From the NCBI RefSeq assembly GCF_023920705.1, contig NZ_CP094657.1, positions 2,666,001 through 2,730,000 on the forward strand: 64,000 bases of DNA. Reading direction: 5' to 3'. Below, in pieces: positions 24,374 to 34,568 of this stretch (position 1 is its first letter; the number at the start of each line of letters is the position of its first letter). The notes below the pieces were generated by a model. It had not been told where the DNA came from, ran no database searches, and worked only from the letters and a program-made list of their open reading frames with translations. The position numbers and the translations under genes are program-made. The stretch comes from Acinetobacter sp. XS-4. Lineage in GTDB: Bacteria > Pseudomonadota > Gammaproteobacteria > Pseudomonadales > Moraxellaceae.

Positions 24374-26095
24374 TTAATTAATGCTAGCAATTACAGTTTC
24401 TGCATGACAGGTTGCACCCTTCTCTGCACTAATCTGAATAACACCACTGCGGTGTGCTAGTACCTGCACTTCCATTTTCATGGCTTCCATAATGGCAACC
24501 ACTTGGCCTTCGGTAACTTGCTCACCATTTTCAACTTTCCAAGCGCTAATCACACCATTAATTGGGGCCAGTAAATGCTCAGCACTTACTTCTGGCTCGG
24601 CAGATTGTGCTTGAACTGCGGTTGTTGGACCTTGAGCAAACATACCCGCAGGTAAACCTAAACGGTGTAACTTGCCATCAATTTCAATGTAGCTGAGCAA
24701 CATTGGTTGTTGATGGTTTGGAATGCCGCGTTTAGTTGGTTTCAACTCTTGTTTAAAGTCGTTTTCGATCCAACGTGTGTGTACATTAAACTCATCTGTA
24801 AAGTCAGGTTCATTAAGTACCGCACGGTGAAAGTCTAAAACTGATGCCACGCCTTCAATTTTAAATTGTTTTAAAGCACGTTTAGCGCGAGCAATTGCAA
24901 TTTCACGAGTTGGACCAGTCACAATCAGTTTTGCCATGAGTGAGTCAAAATGACTAGACACTAAAGAGCCAGTTCGAACTCCTGTGTCCACGCGTACACC
25001 GTTACCAAACGGCGCCTCAAATAAACTCAACACACCAAAGGCCGGAATAAAACCACGTGCTGGGTCTTCGGCATTAATTCGAAACTCAATGGCATGGCCT
25101 TGTGCTTTTGGTGTTTCTTTAATAGAAAGCACTTCACCTTGTGCCACTCGAATTTGCTCAACCACCAAATCGACTTTTGATGTTTCTTCGGTCACTGGGT
25201 GTTCAACTTGCAAACGCGTGTTTACTTCTAAAAATGAAAGCTTGCCATCACGGCTCAGTAAATATTCAACGGTTCCCGCACCTACATAGTTTGCAGCCTG
25301 ACAAATATTTTTTGCCGAGGTTAAAATTTGCTGATAAATCGCATCACTAATAAATGGCGCTGGTGCTTCTTCGACTAACTTTTGGTTGCGGCGTTGCAAT
25401 GAACAATCACGTGTACCCAATACCACAATATTGCCATGTTGGTCGGCAATCACTTGTGCTTCTACATGGCGCGGTTTATCGAGATATTGCTCGACAAAAC
25501 ATTCACCACGACCAAAGGCAGCTTTTGCTTCACGTACCGCCGACTCATAAAGCTCTTGAACTTCTTCGAGTTTCCACGCAACTTTTAAGCCACGGCCACC
25601 ACCACCAAATGCCGCTTTAATGGCAATTGGTAAACCATATTGCTTGGCAAACTCTAAAGCTTCCTCTGCATTGTTAAGTGGATCTTGCGTACCCTGAACC
25701 AAAGGTGCACCAACCGAAGCAGCAATTTTACGCGCTTCGATTTTATCGCCCAGTTTTTCAATCGCACTTGGAGATGGCCCGACCCATTTTAAGCCTGCAT
25801 CAATCACAGCTTGAGCAAATTCAGCACGCTCAGATAAAAAGCCATAACCCGGATGCACCATGGTCGCTTTCGATTTTTTTGCAACTTCGATAATGGCTGG
25901 AATATTTAAATAGGTTTCACTCGCCTTTGCACCAGCCAAGCCCCATGCTTCATCTGCAAGTTCGACATGCATGCTGCCAATGTCGTCATCTGCATATAAC
26001 GCGACCGATGAAATTCCCATGTCACGGCAGGCATGAATAATACGAACGGCAATTTCACCACGGTTAGCAATCAATAATTTTTCTGTATTCATCAT
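24374..26095 (-). CDS. Biotin carboxylase with fused biotinyl domain (acetyl-CoA carboxylase AccC-like), 5-oxoproline operon
   Basis: A 573-residue protein: biotin carboxylase (residues about 1-450, GGGGRGLKV loop, [15 protein letters not shown]) and C-terminal biotinyl domain with EAMKMEV, lysine about residue 540. It is distinct from housekeeping AccC (about 450 aa, separate AccB) and belongs to the version that accompanies pxpABC. Its start overlaps the pxpB-pxpC stop by four bases (ATGA), so the two are translationally coupled. The coupling suggests a carboxylation step with the allophanate-hydrolase-like partner, but the reaction is not established. Confidence 0.87.
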   Translation of the reverse strand: MMNTEKLLIANRGEIAVRIIHACRDMGISSVALYADDDIGSMHVELADEAWGLAGAKASETYLNIPAIIEVAKKSKATMVHPGYGFLSERAEFAQAVIDAGLKWVGPSPSAIEKLGDKIEARKIAASVGAPLVQGTQDPLNNAEEALEFAKQYGLPIAIKAAFGGGGRGLKVAWKLEEVQELYESAVREAKAAFGRGECFVEQYLDKPRHVEAQVIADQHGNIVVLGTRDCSLQRRNQKLVEEAPAPFISDAIYQQILTSAKNICQAANYVGAGTVEYLLSRDGKLSFLEVNTRLQVEHPVTEETSKVDLVVEQIRVAQGEVLSIKETPKAQGHAIEFRINAEDPARGFIPAFGVLSLFEAPFGNGVRVDTGVRTGSLVSSHFDSLMAKLIVTGPTREIAIARAKRALKQFKIEGVASVLDFHRAVLNEPDFTDEFNVHTRWIENDFKQELKPTKRGIPNHQQPMLLSYIEIDGKLHRLGLPAGMFAQGPTTAVQAQSAEPEVSAEHLLAPINGVISAWKVENGEQVTEGQVVAIMEAMKMEVQVLAHRSGVIQISAEKGATCHAETVIASIN

Positions 26096-27675
26096 TCATT
26101 CTCAAAATCTGTAAATTCGGCAATTTTTTTAAATTTGATGCGGCAACCTGCTGGAATCTGTGCCACCAAGTCCCAATGGTGTTTAGCAACAGAGCCAATC
26201 ACTGGATATCCGCCCGTTAAAGGGTGATCATTCATAAACAAAACGGGTTGACCACTCGGTGGAATCTGCAAAGCACCAATGCATGTGCCTTCACTTTCCA
26301 GTTCATGGGTAATTTTTCGAGTCAAAGACTGTTCGCCTGAAAGTCTTAGCCCAACTCGGTTGCTTTCATTGGTCACTAGCCATTCTTGCTGACAGAGCAG
26401 TTCAATACTGTCTTGTTCAAACCAGTCAGTGCGCGGCCCCATCACAATATCTAGCTCAACGACTTCGCCAGCTTTTGGCAAATCGTTTTTACCCACTTCA
26501 TTTACACTAATGTCGGCTGCCTTTATCTGCCCTTGGTAAATGGTATCTCCAAGCTTTAAAGGTTCTGGCCCTAACACCGCCAAGCTGTCAAATGAGGCAC
26601 TATTGAGTACAGGTTCAACGTCTACACCACCTCGAACGGCCAGATAGTTTCTTAAGCCTGCAGTTGGTGGCTGAATTTGAAATTCATCACCTTCATCTAA
26701 ATCAATCGGTTGATAGCTTGCAAAGTCTGCGGTTTGACCATCAACAAATTTCACACGAATGTTTGAGATCGCACCTGCAACTGCAATAACGCCCGCATGC
26801 TGCATTTTGGCTTTTAAGCCACCATTTAAAACTTCAATGACTGGTGTATCGGTTGGATTACCCACAACACGGTTAGCGCTATGCATGGCAGACAAGTCCA
26901 TTGCACCAGCCACGCCAACCCCAATATTGGTCTGATTTAAGCGCCCTTCGTCTTGAATAAGCATTTGTAAACTTGGCGCAGTGATCTTAAACAGTGGCAC
27001 AGATTTTTGAAGCTCAACTGTACGTGTGATTTGCTGCGGTACAGTCACAGTTGTTGGACGATGCGTGACATCTTCAAAATGTACAGTCATGCCCGGTAAC
27101 AGCAATGCAGGATTTTTACGCTCTAAATCCCACATTTTTTCCGATGTTGTACCAATCAGCTGCCAACCACCCGGGCTGTCTTTTGGGTAAATACCAGAGT
27201 ATTTTCCAGCCAAGCCCAAAGAGCCAGACGGTATTTTTTTACGCGGAACCGTTAAACGTGGAATATCGGTAAAAGGCTTATCAGGACTGCTCATATAAGC
27301 AAAGCCCGGCGCAAAACCAATAAAAGCCACATTCCACACGCTTTGGTGATGTTTTCTAATCACATCGGTAACAGACAAACCTTGTAACTCTGCAACCTGA
27401 GCAAGGTCTTCGCCATCGTAACGAATCGGTACAATCACTTCTTGGCCGCCACGCTCAAATCCAGAATCAACTTTAAGGTTCTGAATTGAAGCGACCAGCG
27501 TTTTAAAGTTGGTTTCGATCTCGTTGAAAAAAACCAAAATTGTTTTTGCAGCAGGGACTAAGTCTTTAATTCCATTCAATTGCGTATTTTGCAATTTATT
27601 GTACAACGCCAAAGTTTCTTCAAGGCTCGCAAGCTCAATCAGAAAACTATCGGCGTTTACCGATAAAAAACGCAT
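26092..27675 (-). CDS. Fused 5-oxoprolinase subunits B and C (KipI-KipA)
   Basis: A 527-residue fusion. Residues about 1-215 resemble KipI/PxpB (ending in PKDSPGGWQLIGTT), and about 225-520 resemble KipA/PxpC, the biotin-dependent carboxyltransferase-like half (IQDEGRLNQTNIGVGVAGAMD). With PxpA it forms ATP-dependent 5-oxoprolinase, which opens pyroglutamate to glutamate. In many bacteria B and C are separate; the fusion is common in the urea-amidolyase-like branch. AAGGA ribosome-binding site. Confidence 0.88.
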   Translation of the reverse strand: MRFLSVNADSFLIELASLEETLALYNKLQNTQLNGIKDLVPAAKTILVFFNEIETNFKTLVASIQNLKVDSGFERGGQEVIVPIRYDGEDLAQVAELQGLSVTDVIRKHHQSVWNVAFIGFAPGFAYMSSPDKPFTDIPRLTVPRKKIPSGSLGLAGKYSGIYPKDSPGGWQLIGTTSEKMWDLERKNPALLLPGMTVHFEDVTHRPTTVTVPQQITRTVELQKSVPLFKITAPSLQMLIQDEGRLNQTNIGVGVAGAMDLSAMHSANRVVGNPTDTPVIEVLNGGLKAKMQHAGVIAVAGAISNIRVKFVDGQTADFASYQPIDLDEGDEFQIQPPTAGLRNYLAVRGGVDVEPVLNSASFDSLAVLGPEPLKLGDTIYQGQIKAADISVNEVGKNDLPKAGEVVELDIVMGPRTDWFEQDSIELLCQQEWLVTNESNRVGLRLSGEQSLTRKITHELESEGTCIGALQIPPSGQPVLFMNDHPLTGGYPVIGSVAKHHWDLVAQIPAGCRIKFKKIAEFTDFENE

Positions 27676-27707
27676 TTGCTTATCCTTTTAATTCTTCTTT
27701 AGTCCAA

Positions 27708-28514
27708 TTAGCCAATCCAAGCACGGTCAGGAATGTCGGTAATAAACATGTGACCTGGTGCATGACTAATTGCAAAAGGAATTTTCGAGTTCATAACGGC
27801 GGCTTGTGGTGTTACACCACATGCCCAAAACACTGGAATTTCACCCGCCTCAATACGTGAAGCATCACCAAAGTCAGGCTTGTTTACATCCGAAATTCCT
27901 AAGCTTTCAGGGTGCCCAATATGTACAGGTGCACCATGCACGCTTGGCATACGCGATGTAATTTTTACTGCTTCACTAATTTGATGCGATGGAATTGGTC
28001 GCATAGAAACCACCATGTTTCCTGAAATACGCCCTGCCGGTTGGCACTGAATATTGCTCAGATACATCGGTACATTGGTATCGTCACGAATATGGCGAAC
28101 TTCAATGCCCGCTTCTTGCAAAGCGGTTTCAAAAGAAAAACTACAGCCAATCAAGAAAGTCACCAAATCAGGATGGGCATTATAAATCTCGCTCGCATCG
28201 GTCACTTCATCGACCATTTCGCCATCTTTCCAAATGCGATAACGCGGAAAGTCAGTTCGAATATCAGAATCTGCCGCAAGCTTAGTTGCATAGATGCCTT
28301 CTTCGAGCACATCAAGTACTGGGCAGCTTTGCGGATTACGATGCGCATAGAGTAAAAAGTCATATGCCCACTCTATTGGCACCGAAATCATGTTGACCTG
28401 CGTCATACCCGCAGCCATCCCTGCTGTCGGTTTATCAAAACCTGCACGGATTTTTAAACGCGCATCTAAAGCGGCTTCAAGCTGAGCTGGGTCGACTTTA
28501 ATATCCTTATACAT
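27708..28514 (-). CDS. Putative hydro-lyase (DUF1445, D-glutamate cyclase-like)
   Basis: A 268-residue DUF1445 protein. Motifs [30 protein letters not shown] and [11 protein letters not shown] are typical. Mammalian relatives interconvert D-glutamate and 5-oxo-D-proline, which makes sense in a 5-oxoproline operon. I prefer the ATG at 28514 because AAGG lies nine bases before it; the in-frame ATG at 28523 overlaps that ribosome-binding site. It follows pxpA by only a few bases. Confidence 0.85.
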   Translation of the reverse strand: MYKDIKVDPAQLEAALDARLKIRAGFDKPTAGMAAGMTQVNMISVPIEWAYDFLLYAHRNPQSCPVLDVLEEGIYATKLAADSDIRTDFPRYRIWKDGEMVDEVTDASEIYNAHPDLVTFLIGCSFSFETALQEAGIEVRHIRDDTNVPMYLSNIQCQPAGRISGNMVVSMRPIPSHQISEAVKITSRMPSVHGAPVHIGHPESLGISDVNKPDFGDASRIEAGEIPVFWACGVTPQAAVMNSKIPFAISHAPGHMFITDIPDRAWIG

Positions 28515-28525
28515 TGTGCTCATCC

Positions 28526-29290
28526 TTATGCTTTGTTTACAAATGGGCGAATTTCAATATTGTTTTTTACAAGCTCGGCTTTAATGGCTGCCGACATCTC
28601 TAGCGCACCGTCTGTGTCGCCATGTAAACAAATGGTGTCGGCTTGAATTGGCGTAAAGACACCGTCAATTGACTCTACCCCACCATTTTTAAGCATTGAA
28701 ACCACACGGCTCGCAACAAATGCCGAGTCGTGTAAAACCGCACCGTCTAGACGACGAGACACCAGTGAACCATCACTGTTATAAGCGCGGTCTGCAAATG
28801 CTTCAGATACCACTTTTAAGCCAGCCGCACGTGCCTGCTCTACTAAGTTAGACCCCGCCAAAGCCACTAAAACCAATTCAGGGTTATACATTTTAATCGC
28901 ATCAATCACGGCTGCTGCCTGAGCTTGGTCATGTGCAATGGTGTTGTAGAGGGCGCCATGCGGTTTAACGTATTGCACTTTTGAACCTGCCACTTTAGCC
29001 AAGCCATCGAGTGCAGAAATTTGGTAAAGCACATCGGCAATAAGCTCGTCACGTGACAAATCCATATTACGGCGGCCAAAGCCTACAAGGTCTGGATAAG
29101 ACACGTGAGCACCAACGGTCACACCAAGCTCAACTGCTTTACGAACCGTTTTTAAAATACCGAGCGGGTCGCCAGCATGGAAACCACAAGCAATATTGGC
29201 ACTGGTCACGACAGGTAAAATCTGATCATCATTACCCATTTTCCATGAGCCAAAGCTTTCACCCAAATCACTATTTAAATCTACAAACAT
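28526..29290 (-). CDS. pxpA: 5-oxoprolinase subunit PxpA (LamB/YcsF family)
   Basis: A 254-residue LamB/YcsF protein opening [20 protein letters not shown]. It has the deacetylase-like metal/catalytic blocks [39 protein letters not shown] and [14 protein letters not shown]. Works with PxpB and PxpC to hydrolyse 5-oxoproline with ATP. AAAGGA eight bases before the ATG. Second gene of the operon after the Nramp carrier. Confidence 0.93.
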   Translation of the reverse strand: MFVDLNSDLGESFGSWKMGNDDQILPVVTSANIACGFHAGDPLGILKTVRKAVELGVTVGAHVSYPDLVGFGRRNMDLSRDELIADVLYQISALDGLAKVAGSKVQYVKPHGALYNTIAHDQAQAAAVIDAIKMYNPELVLVALAGSNLVEQARAAGLKVVSEAFADRAYNSDGSLVSRRLDGAVLHDSAFVASRVVSMLKNGGVESIDGVFTPIQADTICLHGDTDGALEMSAAIKAELVKNNIEIRPFVNKA

Positions 29291-29324
29291 GGCATTATTC
29301 CTTTATCACTTAACAAAGTCTGGC

Positions 29325-30557
29325 TTAAAGCTTGGTCAAATAGTTAAACACTGTCGTAAACGACATATAGCCCATCCACCACGTCAACAGACATGTTAAT
29401 CCACCCAAAATAAGCAACCATTTTGGATAGTTGTAATTACCCATTAAATCTTTACGGCATGCAGCAACATACACAAAAATTGTAAGGCCAATTGGCAACA
29501 CCAATCCGTTAAAACCACCTACAAAAATGAGCAGACCTGCTGGAGTTGCACCCAATAACACATAGAGCAATAAAGCCAATGCAATGAAGGTAATGGTCGT
29601 ATAGTTGTTTTGTTTTGGTGTTAAATTCTTTTTAAACACATTAAAGAACGACACTGAAGTATATGCTGCGCCAATGGTGCTACTAATACCTGCTGCCCAG
29701 AAAATTAAACCGAATAATTTAAAACCAAATGTACCCGCTGCATATTGGAATGCTTGAGCTGCTGGATTGGCGTCATGGCTGGCTAAATCAATATTTGCAC
29801 CGCTTACCACCACACCTAAAAACGCTAAAAACAACACGTAGCGCATGATGCCGACAACAATAATACCCTTGGTCGCAGCTTTAGCAACTTCATCAATATT
29901 TTCAGGGCCAACAGCACCTTTATCGAGTAAACGGTGTGCGCCCGCGTAGCAGATATAACCACCAACTGTACCGCCGACAATGGTCGTAATAATGGCAAAG
30001 TCGATCTGATCTGGAGCAAAAGTTTGATGTACAGCTTGACCAACAGGAGGCATTACAATGACAGCAACAATAATGATCAGTAGGATTTTAAGCAATCCCA
30101 ACACGATCATGCTTTTATCCATGGCAAGCGTTGCTTTTCTTGATGCAAAAATCAAAATGGCTAATGCACCACTTAAAATACCGCCCCACTTTGTGTCTAG
30201 ACCAAAAAGTGCATTTAGACCTAAAGCTGCACCTGCAATGTTACCGACACTAAAGAAAAAACCACCCAAAATCACCAGAAACGCCAGTAAATAACCACTA
30301 CCCGGTAATGCTTTATTGGCAATGTCTGATGCACGCATTTGAGTAAGTGTGACCACTCGCCAAATATTTTGTTGAACTACATAATCAATCAGAATGGAAA
30401 CTAAAATTGCGAAGCCGAATGCTGCACCTAACTTGACTGTAAATACAGCAGTTTGGGTTAAAAATCCTGGCCCCATTGCAGAGGTCGCCATCATAAAGAT
30501 TGAGGCTACAATGGCCCATTGGCGATCTGATAAAAAAGAAGATTTCAGTAAAGACAT
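29325..30557 (-). CDS. Nramp-family transporter (YcsG-like)
   Basis: A 410-residue Nramp-superfamily membrane protein with about eleven transmembrane segments. TM1 reads ATSAMGPGFLTQTAVF, lacking the canonical DPGN metal-binding motif of manganese transporters. Relatives such as YcsG accompany pxpA and are likely to carry an organic substrate or a different ion. GAGGA about nine bases before ATG 30557 selects this start rather than 30578. First gene of the operon, downstream of a co-directional LysR gene. Confidence 0.85.
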   Translation of the reverse strand: MSLLKSSFLSDRQWAIVASIFMMATSAMGPGFLTQTAVFTVKLGAAFGFAILVSILIDYVVQQNIWRVVTLTQMRASDIANKALPGSGYLLAFLVILGGFFFSVGNIAGAALGLNALFGLDTKWGGILSGALAILIFASRKATLAMDKSMIVLGLLKILLIIIVAVIVMPPVGQAVHQTFAPDQIDFAIITTIVGGTVGGYICYAGAHRLLDKGAVGPENIDEVAKAATKGIIVVGIMRYVLFLAFLGVVVSGANIDLASHDANPAAQAFQYAAGTFGFKLFGLIFWAAGISSTIGAAYTSVSFFNVFKKNLTPKQNNYTTITFIALALLLYVLLGATPAGLLIFVGGFNGLVLPIGLTIFVYVAACRKDLMGNYNYPKWLLILGGLTCLLTWWMGYMSFTTVFNYLTKL

Positions 30558-30918
30558 ATTAATGCGTTCCTCATCCATTTGAGCTTAACAACGCTATTTT
30601 CAGGTTGAACCAAGAACATCATTTTTCCCAAACAATATTCTTTAATCCTTTAAAATGACAAAGATTCCCTGTTCCCCAATCGACACAATCGGCGATCAAA
30701 TCTTGTATCTAAAATAAAAACATAGCTAAACCCTACGGACAATAAGACTTTTTACATAAAATTAAAAATTCAAGCATTTGATTTTAAATGGTTTATATTT
30801 AATTAAAAAAGCAGGATAAGTTTTACTTATCGAACTACATAAGCTGCTTTTATGACTTTGCATGCAAGCAGCTTATTTAAAATAAGAAAAAATATTTTAT
30901 TAAAAATAAAAATATCGC
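30558..30918. other. Promoter region of the 5-oxoproline operon with two dyads
   Basis: This 360-bp gap holds TAAGCTGCTT (30840-30849) inverted as AAGCAGCTTA (30866-30875), probably the terminator of the LysR gene that ends at 30919. It also holds GATAAG (30815-30820) inverted as CTTATC (30826-30831), a possible operator. The rest upstream of the Nramp gene is AT-rich and should carry its promoter. No gene seen. Confidence 0.5.
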
Positions 30919-31830
30919 TTATTTTTGGATTTTCTCATTAAGGCTTTTCATGGCACTTTCCGACACCCTAACGGCAACTTCAGTTAGTTTTTCTTTCAAG
31001 GCAACATCATTCCCTTGAATGTAGATTGAAGTGAAATGAAACGTCTTTAATTGAATGGGTGTATTTAATATTTCTAATCGGCCATCGGTAATTTCTTTTA
31101 AAGCAGTTAAGGTTGGCACTACAGCAATACCTAAGCCCTGCTCGGCTAAACGCAATAAAGTCGCTAATGAATAACTGGTAATTGAGAGTGGTTCATCAAT
31201 TCCTTGTTCTTTCATTCTGGCTTTCAATTCTTTATAGGGATAGGTAATTTTAGGATAAGTTAAAATGGTGTGTGACATTAAAGTTTTAAAAGACATTTGA
31301 GCTACACCACCTTTAAATGAAGGTGAAGCCAAGAAACTCAGTTCAAAATCACACAATGCCTGTTCAATACACTCAAAAGCCAGCGTTGGCCCAAGCAAAA
31401 AAGCCATGTCTAGGTCACCTGTCCGAACGCCCTCTTGTAAGTTCGGTGTCAGGTCTACCACAATTTCTACTGAAATTTTTGGGAACTCTTGTTGAACCTT
31501 TTCGATATATTCAACCAGCCACGTATACACAATAGTTTCAGAAACACCTAAACGAATGGTGCCAGTCAGGTGCTGGTTTTCAGTCAATTCAGCCACCAGA
31601 TCTGTTTCTAGGCGCATAAATTTTTCGGCATACTTAAATAAAGTTAAGCCTTTATGTGTCGGTTTAAACTGCCGATAGTTTCGATCTAAAACTTTAAAGC
31701 CCAATTCATTTTCAAGAGATGTGATTTTTTGAGATACTGCAGGCTGGGTAGTTTGCAATTTAGTCGCAGCCTTATTGAAGCTATTTAAAGTCACAACCCA
31801 ATAAAATGCTTCAAGATTCTTTAAATTCAC
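30919..31830 (-). CDS. LysR-family transcriptional regulator
   Basis: A 303-residue LysR regulator. The N-terminal winged helix reads AFYWVVTLNSFNKAATKLQTTQPAVSQKI, followed by a substrate-binding domain. The start is GTG at 31830, supported by AGGA six bases upstream. It lies directly before the Nramp-pxp operon and is co-directional, so it is the likely regulator of 5-oxoproline use. That target is inferred from position. Confidence 0.88.
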   Translation of the reverse strand: MNLKNLEAFYWVVTLNSFNKAATKLQTTQPAVSQKITSLENELGFKVLDRNYRQFKPTHKGLTLFKYAEKFMRLETDLVAELTENQHLTGTIRLGVSETIVYTWLVEYIEKVQQEFPKISVEIVVDLTPNLQEGVRTGDLDMAFLLGPTLAFECIEQALCDFELSFLASPSFKGGVAQMSFKTLMSHTILTYPKITYPYKELKARMKEQGIDEPLSITSYSLATLLRLAEQGLGIAVVPTLTALKEITDGRLEILNTPIQLKTFHFTSIYIQGNDVALKEKLTEVAVRVSESAMKSLNEKIQK

Positions 31831-31957
31831 GTTTCATCCTGTCTTAAAAAACTCCTCTACTTTTATAGTATGTGAGTTCTTAGCGTGATTAGGCTAGCCA
31901 TTTATTCATTTTTATTTGAATCGATTTAAATCTTTATCATTACAATGAAGCGCTGTG

Positions 31958-32755
31958 CTAATCAACAATTGCACCTGCGGTCATGTTTACAACCGTTGCC
32001 GTCATTGAGTCCGCATGTTCCGATGCAAGAAAAGCGACAGTTTCTGCAACCTGAGAAAGTGTCGGCAACCGCTTTAACATCGTACTTTGAGCCGCACCTT
32101 CAAGCCATTGTCCTATGCTAAGCCCCATTGCCTGTGCTTTTGACTCAAATAATTCACGCGTGTAAGAACCAGCTTGAACAGCATCAACCATTGCATGTGA
32201 ACGAACACCCAGTACTCGTATATTCTTAGTTCCTAGCTCACTAGCCAGTGCTTTAATAAAAGCCTCAATTCCTGCACAGCCCACAATATGGCCTAAATGA
32301 CCTGGTATTGCCATCCGAGCTGAAGGTGCCACAATTGAAATGATGGTTCCGCTACGCTTACTGCCCATATAAGGCACCACAGCTTTAGATATATTAAACT
32401 GAGCTGTAAGAAATGGATTTATTCCCCCAACGAACTCATCAAGGTTTAATTCCAAAATTTCTTTGCCTTGATTATGTATAAAACTGGTCGCATTAATGAC
32501 TAAATCTAGCCCACCTGTCTCTTGAGCAATTTGAGCCACGGTATTATTTATGGACTGACTGTCTAACACATCAACACTGGCCGTATGAACCACGCCCCCA
32601 AGTTGATGAAGTTGGCCCGCAATATTTTGAAGTTTATTTAAATCTCTTGCACACAAATAGACATGTGCACCTTCACGAACAAAAACCTTCGCAATTGCAG
32701 TGCCAATTGCGCCACTGCCTCCAAAGATGACGGCCACTTTTCCCTTAAGCAACAT
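31958..32755 (-). CDS. SDR-family oxidoreductase
   Basis: A 265-residue short-chain dehydrogenase/reductase: TGxxxGxG-like FGGSGAIGTAIAKVF for NAD(P), the NxxA equivalent INATSF, and C-terminal ALASELGTKNIRV. The canonical YxxxK catalytic pair is not evident. Where it should be, after IVAPSARMAIPGHLGHIVG, there is no Tyr-x3-Lys, so it may be a divergent or enoyl-reductase-like member. GAGGA seven bases before ATG. Monocistronic; upstream dyad at 32773-32805. Confidence 0.82.
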   Translation of the reverse strand: MLLKGKVAVIFGGSGAIGTAIAKVFVREGAHVYLCARDLNKLQNIAGQLHQLGGVVHTASVDVLDSQSINNTVAQIAQETGGLDLVINATSFIHNQGKEILELNLDEFVGGINPFLTAQFNISKAVVPYMGSKRSGTIISIVAPSARMAIPGHLGHIVGCAGIEAFIKALASELGTKNIRVLGVRSHAMVDAVQAGSYTRELFESKAQAMGLSIGQWLEGAAQSTMLKRLPTLSQVAETVAFLASEHADSMTATVVNMTAGAIVD

Positions 32756-32772
32756 TGCGGCATCCTCTTATT

Positions 32773-32805
32773 ATTATGTGCCATCATTAAGTTATGTCAC
32801 ATAAT
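32773..32805. promoter_or_regulatory. Inverted repeat in the SDR promoter region
   Basis: ATTATGTG (32773-32780) and CACATAAT (32798-32805) are perfect inverted copies, 18 to 50 bp upstream of the SDR start. A repressor operator is likely, but the regulator is not identified. Confidence 0.45.
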
Positions 32806-32847
32806 CAAGAGTGATGCAATTTCATACAGTTTAAAGTTTGTATGCGC

Positions 32848-33792
32848 TTATCTAACTTTGACAAAAATAATATCTAGGTCTTTTTTAGGTACAAACTTGG
32901 TTTTGGTCATTTGAAACTGAGTCGGGCTAATCTTTTTAACTGGTCCATCCCAACAAAATGAAACCAGTTCGTCTTTATCGCGCTCAATGGTTAGATTAAA
33001 GTGTTCAATCGGCTTTGCCCAATTTGCACCCGTCGTCAAAATATAACCCAAAGCACTAAACGGCGAATTTTCTGAACTGGCTTTTTTTAAGCCCTGCTTA
33101 AATTGTTTATCCATACAAAATTGCTGGTTATATTCGTCTGGGTAGAGAGCTACAGAGCCACCCACCAAAGGTTTATATTCATGCTGAATTTTAGTTAGAC
33201 TATTGGCTTTAAAGGTCTGCTTCCAACTATAGATCACTTGAGATGACCACGGGATCACATCATCTTTTTTAAAATGAGCTAAAATTTTCTGTATTTTTGG
33301 TGTATTACATTGTTTTAGCTTATCTACATAATATTCATAATCATAGTTAGTACGAGTCCACGGATTAAGCATATCTTTTTCACTAAAACCACACTGCTTA
33401 AACTCATCCGTTGCATCAATTAGAGGTGATTTCTCATCTTTTTGAATAAACGTTCTGACATGCATTTCTGGTTTAATATTTTTACCATCCACCACAATCT
33501 TAAAACTTTTTAAAAGCTCTTCGGTATGAGCAAAATCAGACTCAAAAAAATTATCAATGCGTGGTAGCGGAAATAAAATCGTTTCAGTGACATCTTTATT
33601 GCTTAGGTTTTTATAGAGATAGTCGACTTTAATTCGTTTTTTACTAATAAATAGATCTTCGCTTTGCATGGCAATCTGCGAATTTTTGAGATATTGAATC
33701 CCACCTGTACCCACGTAACCCGTAGAATCATTGGCTAAGCCATAGGTCGATAGTTGAACCAAAACAGCAAAGGTTATTGCAAGCTTTTTCAT
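32848..33792 (-). CDS. DUF4424 family exported protein
   Basis: A 314-residue protein with a signal peptide (about 20 residues ending GLA) and the DUF4424 opening block STGYVGTGGIQYLKNSQIAM, followed by alternating beta-rich sequence and a Cys pair in the middle. Function unknown for the family; a periplasmic location is expected. The 3' end lies close to the SDR promoter on the same strand. Ribosome-binding site weak. Confidence 0.75.
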   Translation of the reverse strand: MKKLAITFAVLVQLSTYGLANDSTGYVGTGGIQYLKNSQIAMQSEDLFISKKRIKVDYLYKNLSNKDVTETILFPLPRIDNFFESDFAHTEELLKSFKIVVDGKNIKPEMHVRTFIQKDEKSPLIDATDEFKQCGFSEKDMLNPWTRTNYDYEYYVDKLKQCNTPKIQKILAHFKKDDVIPWSSQVIYSWKQTFKANSLTKIQHEYKPLVGGSVALYPDEYNQQFCMDKQFKQGLKKASSENSPFSALGYILTTGANWAKPIEHFNLTIERDKDELVSFCWDGPVKKISPTQFQMTKTKFVPKKDLDIIFVKVR

Positions 33793-33915
33793 TTTAAAGT
33801 GCTCTATATCATTTTTTAATTATGAAATTTCGATCTGCAATAAAGCATAACTGTTTAAACGTCGGTGTGGTTAATCTTTTAGTGACGATTCATATATCTC
33901 TTTAAAATCTACAAT

Positions 33916-34260
33916 TTAATTAAAACTCAATTTCTGCTTCATCATCTTTTTAGGCACACTTATTTTTCCAATAAAGTTCGTTAGCCATAAAATGCACTCA
34001 TCGCGGTGTTCAAAGTGAGGAATCAAACTGAGATCAATTTTTATATCTCGATCTGCTAAAGGTAAGCTCAAGCAATATTCAAAATCGATCGAATTATATT
34101 TTAACTTTAGGTCTTTTTCTTCGGCCTGCTTTTTTATTTCCGCCATAATGCGGTTAAGGTTAACAATCAAAATATTTGAAACTTGGTTGTTCTCATAGAC
34201 ATTTTCATAGACGTTTTCAGCAACGTCTATATATTTTATAAGCTCTGCGTTTTCATTCAT
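33916..34260 (-). CDS. Hypothetical protein, paralogue of 34569-35027
   Basis: A 114-residue protein with a hydrophilic helical N-terminus and a core LKLKYNSIDFEYCLSLPL, IKIDLSLIPHF, LWLTNFIGKI. The same core appears in the 152-residue neighbour (FKLKFNYIDFEENLTKPL, VQIDLSVMPKF, LWLAGFIERI), so the two are duplicates. I do not recognise a named domain. I chose ATG 34260 over the GTG at 34269 because of ribosome-binding-site spacing. The N-terminus repeats VYEN twice. Confidence 0.65.
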   Translation of the reverse strand: MNENAELIKYIDVAENVYENVYENNQVSNILIVNLNRIMAEIKKQAEEKDLKLKYNSIDFEYCLSLPLADRDIKIDLSLIPHFEHRDECILWLTNFIGKISVPKKMMKQKLSFN

Positions 34261-34484
34261 CTTATTCACACTCTCTTTTTTTAAAGATTATGTACAGCCA
34301 AATGTTTAATTGCGTTACTTAGCACATTGGTTATGTGAAAAATGTATCTTTTCTTTTATCAAAAAAAGTTAAATCATTGTTATTTATTACAAAATACTAA
34401 AAATAGGCACATTTATATACATTTAATATTTTCTTAAATTTGAATTTAATTATAAGAAAACTGAGTTATGAGTAATTTTGAGAC

Positions 34485-34509
34485 AAAAAAAACCGCCCCA
34501 GAAGGCGGT
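34485..34509 (-). terminator. Strong terminator after the 152-aa gene
   Basis: On the minus strand ACCGCC-ttctgg-GGCGGT followed by eight T. The gap from 34261 to 34568 also contains an inverted pair ATATAGAAG/CTTCTATAT (34532-34540 and 34556-34564) and is otherwise AT-rich with no gene. Confidence 0.9.
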
Positions 34510-34568
34510 CGCTGAACTTAAAAGCAGCAGTATATAGAAGCAAGGTGGACGTTCACTTCTATATTCTT

